Positions 17,271 through 25,554 of a DNA stretch of 64,000 nucleotides are shown piece by piece. Under the pieces are notes generated by a model that was not told where the DNA came from, ran no database searches, and was given only the letters and a program-made list of their open reading frames with translations. Every line of letters starts with the position of its first letter. The stretch's first letter is position 1. The stretch comes from Nitratireductor mangrovi (lineage in GTDB: Bacteria > Pseudomonadota > Alphaproteobacteria > Rhizobiales > Rhizobiaceae), in the NCBI RefSeq assembly GCF_007922615.2, contig NZ_CP042301.2, positions 4,758,001 through 4,822,000 on the forward strand. Reading direction: 5' to 3'. Both the position numbers and the translations under genes were made by a program.

Positions 17271-20200
17271 ATGATCCGGACCAAATATTTCGACGGGGTG
17301 GAGTTTGCCCAGGCGGCGCAAAAGCCAGTGTCCGAAATGCCGCCATTCGACGCGGAGCGGCTTCGCAGCAATGGCATAGGCGCGCGCATCATCACCGCCT
17401 TGCTTGAAAATCCCCGGCCGCTCCTGAGGTTCCTGCGCCGGCGCTGGCCGACCATCAAGTTGTCCCGCTTCGCGCTAGTGCTGAAGAATGCCGACGTGCG
17501 CGAGATCCTCGAACGGCAGGACGTGTTCGAGACGCCGTTCGGCCCCGAAATGCGCGAGATGGCCGGCGGCGCCGACTTCGTGCTCGGCATGCAGGACGGG
17601 CCGGACTACCGTAGACTGAAATCAGCCCTTCTCTCCGCGTTCCCGCCGGCCGAGGTCGAAAAGAAGGTGCGGCCGATCGCTGCCCGCCATTCGCGCGAGG
17701 TCATGCGGCATGCCATGCCGGGCTTTGACGCCGTCGGCGAACTCATGAAGATCGTTCCGGTGCTGATCTGTCGCGATTATTACGGTATGGCGATCGACGA
17801 TGAGAAGATTTTCGCCGACTGGGCGATCGCCTTGTCGTCGCTGTTCTTCGCCGACTTTTCCGGTAATGCGACCACCCGTGAACTCGCGGTGGTGGCCGCC
17901 GCGCGAATGAACCAGGCGATCGATTGCTCGATCGCCGAGGTGCGGGCGGGCCGCATCGATCCCGAGACGCCGCTTGCCCGCTTGGTCAAGCTCCACGATG
18001 CCGATCCGGACGCGCTGAGCGAGAACGAGATCCGCTCGATCATGATGGGCATGATCACCGGCTTCACGCCGACCAACCTGCTCGCGGCCGGCAACTCCCT
18101 GGATGTCATTCTGTCGATGGACGAGGCGCGGGAAGCGGTGGCGGCAGCGATCGCGGCCGACGACGATACGGCCCTCGCGGCCGCGGTGATGGAGGCAATG
18201 CGCTTCAAGCCGATCAATCTCGGGCCGCTGCGTTATGTCGCCCGCGACACCGTCATCGCAAAGGACACGCCGAGGGAAAAGCGCCTGCGCGCGGGCATGA
18301 CGGTATGGCCGTCGACGCTTTCGGCGATGTTCGACGAGGAGGACGTGGTCGACCCGGAAAGGTTCGATCCGAGCCGGTCGCTGCGTGGCTCGCTGGTCTT
18401 CGGTCACGGCATTCACTGGTGTGTCGGAGCCGAACTGGCCAAGGTACAGATCGCGGAAGCTCTGAAGGCGCTGTTTTCGAAGCCGGGTCTGCGGCGCGCT
18501 GCCGGGCGGGCCGGACGGCTGACGCGCCGGGGGGCGTTTCCCGAGACCTTGCGCGTCGATTTCGACCTGCCGCCGGAATCCAGGGTCGTCGACAACGCCT
18601 TCGTCACCATTGCCGTGCCGGTCTCCGAAGACACCTCGGCGAAAAACCTCCGCGAGATGGTCGATGCACTTGGCAATCCGCCCGAGCCGGCGGTCCGTGA
18701 GGCTTTTGACCGGACCGGCATCATCCACTTTGCCAGCCTGTCCGTGGTCGGCAAGGCGGACATTGCATCCGAGGCGCGGGGCGAGAGCTATCATCTGGTG
18801 CTCGAGTTCTCTGCCGACGGCAGCGAGAACGAGGCGATCGACCGCGTCGCCGCCGAGGCCGGCGCGTTCCTGCGCCCGATCTTCGAGGCCGCCGGCGCGG
18901 CAACTGCCGACGCTGACCTCGCCGGAGTGATGCGTCGCCACGCCGTCAAGGTGTCGCCGGCGCCGCGCCATCAGCCTGGCCTGTGCTTCACCGGCACACC
19001 CGGCCATTCAGTGAGCAGGATTCTCGCCGAGGACCGGCTAGTCCACGAGGCGCAGGCCATCCTCGCCGAGGAACCGGCCGACGGGCCGGCGACGCCGCTC
19101 GAACGGCTGCGCACCGTTCGCGACGCCCTGGCCGGCAAGGCCGGCTTCGAATGGGCGTTCCAGCCTGCCGAACAGCGGCTGGAGGGTCGGGAGGGCAAGG
19201 TGGCCGGGGCGGTGTGGGCTCTCGTGAGGGATCCTACCCTGGTTACGACGCTGCTCCTCATGATCGTGGCTGTGGCGCTGCCTCTTTTCCTTCTTGCCTT
19301 CGGCGGATGGGACGGTGGTTTTTGGCGTGGCGTCTTCGCCGCCCTGGCGGCGTTGGTTGTCGGAACGATCGTGCTGCTTGCCGTTCTTGGCGTTCTCGGC
19401 TGGTTTGTCTACGCGCGCTTCCGGCGCAAGGAGCGGAGCGATCCGGTCGGCGGCGCCCATCTCGCGCCGGACCGTTTCGAGCAGATCTCGCGGCGCGAGA
19501 ACCACATGGCCCACAACCATCTCGCCGCCGTCTCGGTCATGAAACCGGGCCTGCTGCGCCGGCTCACCCTGAGGCTCGGCTTCTTCGCGATCCTCCAGTT
19601 CGCGCGTCACGTCTTCATGCCGGGCCGGCTCGCCGACATCGGCTCCATCCACTATGCCCGCTGGGTGCTGCTGCCCGGCACCGACAAGCTGCTTTTCTTC
19701 AGCAATTACGGTGGCAGCTGGGGCAGCTACCTTGAGGATTTCATCACCAAGGCGAGCAAGGGCCTGACCGCGGTCTGGAGCAACACCGAAGGCTTTCCCC
19801 GCGCCAGGAACCTGTTCTTTGACGGCGCGACCGATGGCGACCGCTTCAAGCTCTGGGCGCGGGAACAACAGATTCCGACCCTGTTCTGGTATTCGGCCTA
19901 TCCCGAGCTGACCACGCTCGCCATCCGCCGCAACTCCTCCATCCGCCAGGCGATCGCCTCGGCGGAAACCGACACCCAGGCCGCCGACTGGCTCGACCGT
20001 TTCGGTTCATCGCCGCGCCCGGTGCGCGAGCTCGAAGTGCGCGATATCCAGTCGATCGTCTTCGGGGGCATGGGCAAGCTGGAATGGGCCGAGATGCTGG
20101 CCATGTCGATCCCCGAGAAACACGATCGTAAAGCGCGCGCCGCCTGGCTCGACCACCTGCTGGAAAATGTCTCCTTCGGCGACGCCGAACCCGTCGATGC

Positions 20201-21443
20201 CGCGCTGATCGTTGCATTCGGACCGGACGGCCTGCGCCGCCTGGGCCTGGGCGGCCCGGCCGGCGACCTGGCGACGTTTCCGACTGCGTTCAGGCGCGGC
20301 ATGGCCAATGCGGAAAAGGCGCGTGCGCTCGGCGACACCGGCGACAATGCATCGTCCAACTGGGACTGGGGGGCGGAAGGCAGCTCCGCCGACGTGTTCT
20401 TTATCTGCTACGCCGCGAACGAGTCCCGCCTGAAGGCCGACGTGGAGGCGCTGATCGAGCGCAGCATCGCGGCGGGCATCGAACTGGTTTCGCGGCTGCC
20501 GCTCACGATCTGGAAGAACGGCACCGACAAGCCGCACGAGCATTTCGGCTATCGCGACGGCATTTCACAGCCGGTGATCGCGGGGACGCCCAGGGCGCGA
20601 TACCCCACCAACCCGCAGCATCGCGTCGCAGCCGGCGAGTTCCTGTTCGGTTATCGCGACGAATACGGCCATCTGCCGCCATCGATGACCCTCGCAGCCG
20701 GCGCCGATCCGAAGGATCGGCTTCCCGGCATCCTTGATGCCGAACGCGGTAGCGAGGATGCAACACGGCGCGATTTCGGCCGCAACGGCTCATTCCTCGT
20801 CGTGCGCCAGCTGGTCCAGCACGTCGATGCGTTCGACGCCTATTGCAAGAAGACGGCGAAGGCGCTCGGTACCGCCACAATGGACGGGCGTCCGACCGAG
20901 GAGTGGATCGGCGCCAAGATGCTCGGCCGCTGGAAGGATGGCTCCTCGCTGGTGCGCAATCCGGTATGGCGCAAGGACCGCGAGGCCGACAATTCCTTCC
21001 TGTTTGCGCGTGACGATCCGCAAGGGCACCGCTGTCCCTTCGGCGCCCATATCAGGCGGTCCAATCCGCGCGATTCCCTCGGCGGCGATCCCGAAGTGCA
21101 GATAGCGCTGTCCAAGCGGCATCGCATCCTGCGCATCGGACGCACCTATGAAAAGAAGCTGCGCGGCGGCAAGCTCGAGAAGGGCATGCTGTTCATGTGC
21201 CTCAACGCCGACATCGAGCGGCAGTTCGAGTTCGTGCAGCAGAGCTGGGTCCTCAACAGCGGTTTCGAGGGATTGCGGAACGAGACCGATCCGCTGGTCG
21301 GGCCGGGCGGCACCTTCACCATCCCCGGGCCGAAGGGTCCCCGCCGGCTCGAAGGCCTCTCTGCCTTCACTACGGTGAAGGGTGGCGGATATTTCTTCAT
21401 GCCCGGCAGGCGGGCCTTGCGCTATCTGCGTTCACGAACATAG
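17271..21443 (+). CDS. Cytochrome P450 / DyP-type peroxidase fusion protein with membrane anchor
   Basis: A 1390-residue protein with two different heme enzymes. Residues 1-430 are a P450: oxygen-activating helix region GMITGFTPTN, ExxR-type helix region VMEAMRF, and heme-ligand loop FGHGIHWCVGAE with Cys384. Residues 480-560 form a small alpha/beta domain (IHFASLSVV ... LEFSADGS). Two hydrophobic segments (about 657-680 and 686-715) look like a membrane hairpin. From 790 a second copy of the small domain (IHYARWVLL ... FSNYGGS) leads into the DyP peroxidase, with GxxDG at 1093-1097 (GYRDG), proximal His1260 (GAHIRRSNPRD) and the Arg-containing RILRIG block about 25 residues later. ATG 17271 follows a short leader. 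Both heme sites look intact, so a functional tandem enzyme is likely; the substrate is unknown. Confidence 0.9.
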   Translation: MIRTKYFDGVEFAQAAQKPVSEMPPFDAERLRSNGIGARIITALLENPRPLLRFLRRRWPTIKLSRFALVLKNADVREILERQDVFETPFGPEMREMAGGADFVLGMQDGPDYRRLKSALLSAFPPAEVEKKVRPIAARHSREVMRHAMPGFDAVGELMKIVPVLICRDYYGMAIDDEKIFADWAIALSSLFFADFSGNATTRELAVVAAARMNQAIDCSIAEVRAGRIDPETPLARLVKLHDADPDALSENEIRSIMMGMITGFTPTNLLAAGNSLDVILSMDEAREAVAAAIAADDDTALAAAVMEAMRFKPINLGPLRYVARDTVIAKDTPREKRLRAGMTVWPSTLSAMFDEEDVVDPERFDPSRSLRGSLVFGHGIHWCVGAELAKVQIAEALKALFSKPGLRRAAGRAGRLTRRGAFPETLRVDFDLPPESRVVDNAFVTIAVPVSEDTSAKNLREMVDALGNPPEPAVREAFDRTGIIHFASLSVVGKADIASEARGESYHLVLEFSADGSENEAIDRVAAEAGAFLRPIFEAAGAATADADLAGVMRRHAVKVSPAPRHQPGLCFTGTPGHSVSRILAEDRLVHEAQAILAEEPADGPATPLERLRTVRDALAGKAGFEWAFQPAEQRLEGREGKVAGAVWALVRDPTLVTTLLLMIVAVALPLFLLAFGGWDGGFWRGVFAALAALVVGTIVLLAVLGVLGWFVYARFRRKERSDPVGGAHLAPDRFEQISRRENHMAHNHLAAVSVMKPGLLRRLTLRLGFFAILQFARHVFMPGRLADIGSIHYARWVLLPGTDKLLFFSNYGGSWGSYLEDFITKASKGLTAVWSNTEGFPRARNLFFDGATDGDRFKLWAREQQIPTLFWYSAYPELTTLAIRRNSSIRQAIASAETDTQAADWLDRFGSSPRPVRELEVRDIQSIVFGGMGKLEWAEMLAMSIPEKHDRKARAAWLDHLLENVSFGDAEPVDAALIVAFGPDGLRRLGLGGPAGDLATFPTAFRRGMANAEKARALGDTGDNASSNWDWGAEGSSADVFFICYAANESRLKADVEALIERSIAAGIELVSRLPLTIWKNGTDKPHEHFGYRDGISQPVIAGTPRARYPTNPQHRVAAGEFLFGYRDEYGHLPPSMTLAAGADPKDRLPGILDAERGSEDATRRDFGRNGSFLVVRQLVQHVDAFDAYCKKTAKALGTATMDGRPTEEWIGAKMLGRWKDGSSLVRNPVWRKDREADNSFLFARDDPQGHRCPFGAHIRRSNPRDSLGGDPEVQIALSKRHRILRIGRTYEKKLRGGKLEKGMLFMCLNADIERQFEFVQQSWVLNSGFEGLRNETDPLVGPGGTFTIPGPKGPRRLEGLSAFTTVKGGGYFFMPGRRALRYLRSRT

Positions 21444-21458
21444 CGGCAGGCCGCGCGT

Positions 21459-22145
21459 TCAATCCTCGGGCGCCGAGCCGATGCGCTCCAAAGCGCGACC
21501 GTTCACGATCTTCAGGCCGCCGCGCCTGATCTCGATGACGCCGAGGCGGCGCCAGTCCGTCAGCGTCTTGTTCACCGACTCTCGCGTCGCGCCCAGAAAC
21601 TCGGCCAGCTCCGACTGTGAAATGCGGATCCAGCCTTCTTCGTCGGGGATGAGCTCGGAAAGGAAAAGCAGCCGCTTGGCGAGCCGCGCCTCGATCTTGA
21701 GCAAGGCCTGGTCACCGAGTTCGGCACTGACCCAGCGCAGGCGCGCGCACAACAATCCGATCATGGCGGACGCCAGTTGCGGATGCGCTTCGATGCGGTC
21801 GAACAGCTGGCGTCGCGAGACCGAGACGAGGACCGAATCTGTCAGGCAGGTCGCCGTGGCTGTCCGCAATCCACCGTCGAGAGCGCCGATCTCCCCGATC
21901 AGGCTCTTGGCGGTCTCGATGTTTGCGACCAGCTTGCGGCCGCCCTCCGAATAGATCGCGATCTCGACGGTGCCGTTGAGGACGCCGTAGACACGGTCGG
22001 CCTCGTCGTCCTGCATGAACAGGTTCTGACCTGCCTGGACGCGCTCCTGTCCGCAGCCGGCAAAGAGAAGAGCGAAAAGGTCCTCCCTCAGCCGCGCCTG
22101 CGGTTGGTCCTGCTGCGTTTCGCCGAAAGCCACGTCACCCGCCAT
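21459..22145 (-). CDS. Crp/Fnr family transcriptional regulator
   Basis: A 228-residue regulator. The cyclic-nucleotide-binding beta roll is at about 20-130 (YGVLNGTVEIAIYSEGGRKL, SLIGEIGALDGGLRTATATC in outline), a dimerisation helix follows, and the C-terminal winged helix contains ISQSELAEFLGATRESVNKTL as recognition region. The phosphate-binding stretch GEIGALDGGLRTATA is close to the GELALL..RTAT pattern of cAMP-type pockets. There is no N-terminal Cys quartet, so it is not an Fnr oxygen sensor. It is convergent with the P450-DyP gene, 15 bases apart, and a nucleotide cyclase lies two genes away, so cAMP or cGMP is the plausible ligand. Confidence 0.88.
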   Translation of the reverse strand: MAGDVAFGETQQDQPQARLREDLFALLFAGCGQERVQAGQNLFMQDDEADRVYGVLNGTVEIAIYSEGGRKLVANIETAKSLIGEIGALDGGLRTATATCLTDSVLVSVSRRQLFDRIEAHPQLASAMIGLLCARLRWVSAELGDQALLKIEARLAKRLLFLSELIPDEEGWIRISQSELAEFLGATRESVNKTLTDWRRLGVIEIRRGGLKIVNGRALERIGSAPED

Positions 22146-22308
22146 CTAGCATCCAACCGGTTCCCGCCCCCGGCCGGACCGTTCCTCGTCGTCGCGGCGC
22201 GGGCGCGTCATTTTTTCTCCCTCGCGCCGGTTGAAATTGATTGCCGGCCTTCGGCATGTAAACTGCCGCGCAAGCACCGGCCCTGAAGGGCACGAGGAGG
22301 AACACCCG

Positions 22309-23106
22309 ATGAGCGACGAGACAGTATTGCATGAACGAAAAGACGGTTACAGCGTCATCACGCTCAACAGGCCGGATCGTCTGAACGCGTTTAACGAAGT
22401 GCAACACAAGGAGTTGCGGGCCGCACTGGCCGAGTGTCAGGAGAATGCCGACTGCGGCGCCATCGTCCTGACCGGAGCAGGTCGCGGCTTCTGTGCCGGG
22501 CAGGATCTTTCCGACCGCGATCCGACCCTGATCGGCGACAGCCCCGACCTGGGAAAGACGCTCGAGACCTTCTACAATCCGCTGGTGCGAACGATCCGCG
22601 CCATGCCGAAACCCGTCATCTGCGCGGTCAACGGCGTGGCCGCCGGGGCCGGCGCCAACGTCGCGCTGGCCTGTGACATCGTGATCGCGGCGAAGTCGGC
22701 GAAGTTCATCCAGGCATTCTCCAAGATCGCGCTGATCCCCGACGCAGGCGGCACCTACTGGCTCACCCGCCAACTCGGCGAGGCGCGCGCCAAGGCACTG
22801 GCGCTGACCGCGCATCCGCTGGCTGCCGACGACGCGGCGGCCTGGGGCCTGATCTGGCGGGCGGTCGAGGACGATCGCCTGATGGCGGAAGCGACGGCGC
22901 TTGCGGAAGGCTTCGCGCGCGGGCCCACGCACGCTTACGCGCTGACGAAGAAGGCCATCCATGCCGCTTCGACCAATTCGCTTGACGACCAACTCGACCT
23001 CGAGCGCCAGCTCCAGCGCGAGGCCGGCATGTCGGACGATTACAAGGAAGGCGTGGCGGCCTTTCTGCAGAAGCGGCCGGCCGACTACCGCCGCAAGGCC
23101 GGGTAG
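22309..23106 (+). CDS. Enoyl-CoA hydratase/isomerase family protein (PaaG-like)
   Basis: A 265-residue crotonase-fold protein. The oxyanion-hole segments GAGRGFCAGQDLSDRD and GVAAGAGANVALACDIVI are present, followed by the acidic loop IALIPDAGGTYWL. The pattern GFCAGQDL with the PDAGGTYWL segment is typical of PaaG, the 1,2-epoxyphenylacetyl-CoA isomerase, but no other phenylacetate genes lie nearby, so a more general enoyl-CoA hydratase role is possible. ATG 22309 has GAGGAGG eight bases upstream. It is convergent with the CoxG-like gene, with nine bases between the two stops. No defect seen. Confidence 0.85.
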   Translation: MSDETVLHERKDGYSVITLNRPDRLNAFNEVQHKELRAALAECQENADCGAIVLTGAGRGFCAGQDLSDRDPTLIGDSPDLGKTLETFYNPLVRTIRAMPKPVICAVNGVAAGAGANVALACDIVIAAKSAKFIQAFSKIALIPDAGGTYWLTRQLGEARAKALALTAHPLAADDAAAWGLIWRAVEDDRLMAEATALAEGFARGPTHAYALTKKAIHAASTNSLDDQLDLERQLQREAGMSDDYKEGVAAFLQKRPADYRRKAG

Positions 23107-23115
23107 GCCGGCTGG

Positions 23116-23568
23116 TCAGCCCTTGGTCACCTGCTCGTTGAGGTTCGAGAAGAACTGGCCGGCGAGCTTCTTTGAGGTCGACATGATCAGCCGGCTGCCC
23201 AACTGCGCGATCTTGCCGCCGACATCCGCGTTGACCTTGTAGGTCAGCAAGGTCTCGTTCGGGCCCTGCTCCTTAAGTTCGACGTCGGCGCCGCCCTTGG
23301 CAAAACCGGCAATGCCACCCTTGCCTTCGCCCTGGATCGTGTAGGAGTGCGGCGGCTTCAGGTTCTTCAACTCGACCTGTCCCTGGAAGCGTGCCTTGAT
23401 CGGCCCGATCTTCAGCGACACGGTGGCGGCAAGTTCCGTATCGGACTTCTTCTCGAGGCTTTCGCAGCCGGGAATGCTCGCCTTCAGCACCGCCGGATCG
23501 TTGAGCGCCTCCCAGACCTTCCCGATCGGAGCCTCGATCGTCTCCTCGCCTTCCATGTTCATGGCCAT
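23116..23568 (-). CDS. SRPBCC family protein, CO dehydrogenase subunit G (CoxG)-like
   Basis: A 150-residue START-like (SRPBCC) fold protein: GEETIEAPIGKVWEALNDP at the N-terminus, PGCESLEKKSD, and the Gly-rich GKGGIAGFAKGGADVEL. This is the CoxG group. CoxG homologues recruit CO dehydrogenase or other molybdenum hydroxylases to the membrane, but no cox genes are in the window, so it may act alone. ATG 23568 has GGAG seven bases upstream. The C-terminus lacks the long hydrophobic tail of membrane-binding CoxG proteins, so a soluble protein is expected. Confidence 0.8.
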   Translation of the reverse strand: MAMNMEGEETIEAPIGKVWEALNDPAVLKASIPGCESLEKKSDTELAATVSLKIGPIKARFQGQVELKNLKPPHSYTIQGEGKGGIAGFAKGGADVELKEQGPNETLLTYKVNADVGGKIAQLGSRLIMSTSKKLAGQFFSNLNEQVTKG

Positions 23569-23680
23569 CGTGCCGCTCCTCTCCGTACACAACCAGCACA
23601 AGCGAACTAGCCCAGCGGCGACCGCTTGTCTATTGCTGGACGGAGCTTGCTATCTTGCTGCGTTGGGCCGCTTCGAATAA

Positions 23681-23697
23681 CGATTGACCATCAATCG
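23681..23697. promoter_or_regulatory. Inverted repeat in leader of sugar-acid dehydratase gene
   Basis: Perfect 7-3-7 inverted repeat, arms CGATTGA and TCAATCG with spacer CCA, ending 11 bases before ATG 23709 and touching the GGGGAG ribosome site. It could be an operator for a local repressor or an mRNA hairpin that limits translation initiation. No regulator can be assigned from the sequence. Confidence 0.4.
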
Positions 23698-23708
23698 GGG
23701 AGCAGAAG

Positions 23709-25523
23709 ATGACGAACAGGTTAGGGCGGCGGCCGCAGACGACAAAATTGCGTTCGCAGCAATGGTTCGACAATCCGGACGATCCCGGCATGACGGCGCT
23801 CTATCTGGAGCGTTACCTCAACTACGGCCTGACCCGGGACGAATTGCAGTCGGGAAAGCCGCTGATCGGCATCGCCCAGACCGGCTCAGACCTTTCGCCC
23901 TGCAATCGCCATCACCTCGATCTGGCGCGCCGCGTGCGGGCAGGCATCGAGGCCGCCGGCGGCATTCCTTTCGAGTTCCCGGTTCACCCCATTCAGGAGA
24001 CCGGCAAGCGCCCCACCGCCTCGCTTGACCGCAACCTCGCCTACCTTGCCCTGGTCGAGGTGCTCTACGGCTACCCCCTCGACGGCGTGGTGCTGACGGT
24101 CGGCTGCGACAAGACCACGCCGGCCCTCTTGATGGCGGCGGCCACGGTCAACATCCCGGCGATTGCGTTGTCCGTCGGGCCGATGCTCAATGGCTGGCAC
24201 AAGGGCCGGCGGACCGGGTCGGGGACGATCGTGTGGGAGTCGCGTGAAAGGCTGGCTGCCGGCGAGATCGGCTATGACGAGTTCATGGAGATCGTCGCAT
24301 CGTCGGCGCCCTCGGTCGGCTATTGCAACACCATGGGTACTGCCACCACCATGAACTCGCTGGCCGAGGCACTCGGCATGCAGCTTCCCGGTTCCGCCGC
24401 CATTCCGGCGCCTTATCGTGAGCGTGGCCAGATGGCCTATCAGACGGGCAAGCGCATCGTGTCCATGGTGAACGAGGACCTCAAGCCCTCCGACATCATG
24501 ACCCGCGAGGCATTCGAAAACGCCATCGTCGTCAACTCGGCCATCGGTGGCTCCACGAATGCGCCGATCCATCTCAATGCAATCGCGCGCCATCTCGGCG
24601 TCCGGCTCGACAATGACGACTGGCAGAAGCTGGGCCACGACGTTCCGCTGATCGTCAACCTGCAGCCGGCGGGTGAATATCTCGGCGAGGATTTCCATCA
24701 TGCCGGCGGCGTGCCGGCGGTCGTTTCGCAATTGCTCAAGGCGGGCGTGCTGCCGCATCCCGACGCGGTGACGGCAAACGGACGGTCGATCGGCGACAAT
24801 TGCCGCGATGTCGAGACCCTGGACGCCGATGTCATCCGCACCGTCGCCGAACCGCTGCGGCCGCGCGCCGGCTTCATCAATCTCAAGGGCAATCTGTTCG
24901 AATCCGCGATCATGAAGACCAGCGTGATTTCGAAGGAATTCCGTGACCGCTACCTGTCGAACCCCGACGACCCCGAAGCCTTCGAGGGCAGGGCGGTCGT
25001 CTTCGACGGTCCCGAAGACTATCACGCCCGCATCGAGGATCCGGCGCTCGGCATCGACGAGAACTCGATCCTGTTCATGCGCGGCACGGGACCCGTCGGC
25101 TATCCGGGCGCGGCCGAGGTGGTGAACATGCAGCCGCCGGCGGCATTGCTGAAGAAGGGCGTCCATGCGCTGCCCTGCATCGGCGACGGTCGCCAGTCGG
25201 GAACGTCCGGAAGTCCCTCGGTGCTCAACGCATCGCCGGAAGCCGCGGTCGGCGGCGGACTGGCTCTGCTGCGCGACGGGGATCGCGTGCGTATCGACCT
25301 GAAGAAGGGATCAGCGGATATCCTGATCTCAAAGGACGAACTCGAAAGCCGCCGACAGGCGCTGGTAAAGGATGGCGGCTATGCTTTCCCCGAGCACCAG
25401 ACGCCGTGGCAGGAAATCCAGCGCGCCATGGTCGATCAGCTGGCCGACGGCATGGTGCTGAAGCCGGCCGTGAAATTCCAGCGTATCGCCCAGATGATGG
25501 GCGTGCCGCGGGACAATCACTAA
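23709..25523 (+). CDS. IlvD/Edd family dehydratase (sugar-acid dehydratase)
   Basis: A 604-residue Fe-S dehydratase. The three cluster cysteines are visible in [15 protein letters not shown] and [13 protein letters not shown], and the Mg-site block [14 protein letters not shown] follows. The long form, with [21 protein letters not shown] at the N-terminus (quoted in part: [16 protein letters not shown]), matches aldonic-acid dehydratases (L-arabinonate, D-xylonate) rather than dihydroxyacid dehydratase of valine synthesis. It would remove water from a sugar acid to give a 2-keto-3-deoxy acid. The MocR gene is convergent. Substrate stays open among pentonates and hexonates. Confidence 0.85.
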   Translation: MTNRLGRRPQTTKLRSQQWFDNPDDPGMTALYLERYLNYGLTRDELQSGKPLIGIAQTGSDLSPCNRHHLDLARRVRAGIEAAGGIPFEFPVHPIQETGKRPTASLDRNLAYLALVEVLYGYPLDGVVLTVGCDKTTPALLMAAATVNIPAIALSVGPMLNGWHKGRRTGSGTIVWESRERLAAGEIGYDEFMEIVASSAPSVGYCNTMGTATTMNSLAEALGMQLPGSAAIPAPYRERGQMAYQTGKRIVSMVNEDLKPSDIMTREAFENAIVVNSAIGGSTNAPIHLNAIARHLGVRLDNDDWQKLGHDVPLIVNLQPAGEYLGEDFHHAGGVPAVVSQLLKAGVLPHPDAVTANGRSIGDNCRDVETLDADVIRTVAEPLRPRAGFINLKGNLFESAIMKTSVISKEFRDRYLSNPDDPEAFEGRAVVFDGPEDYHARIEDPALGIDENSILFMRGTGPVGYPGAAEVVNMQPPAALLKKGVHALPCIGDGRQSGTSGSPSVLNASPEAAVGGGLALLRDGDRVRIDLKKGSADILISKDELESRRQALVKDGGYAFPEHQTPWQEIQRAMVDQLADGMVLKPAVKFQRIAQMMGVPRDNH

Positions 25524-25554
25524 GGCGCCTTGTCGCCGGTGGGTTGGCGCCGCG

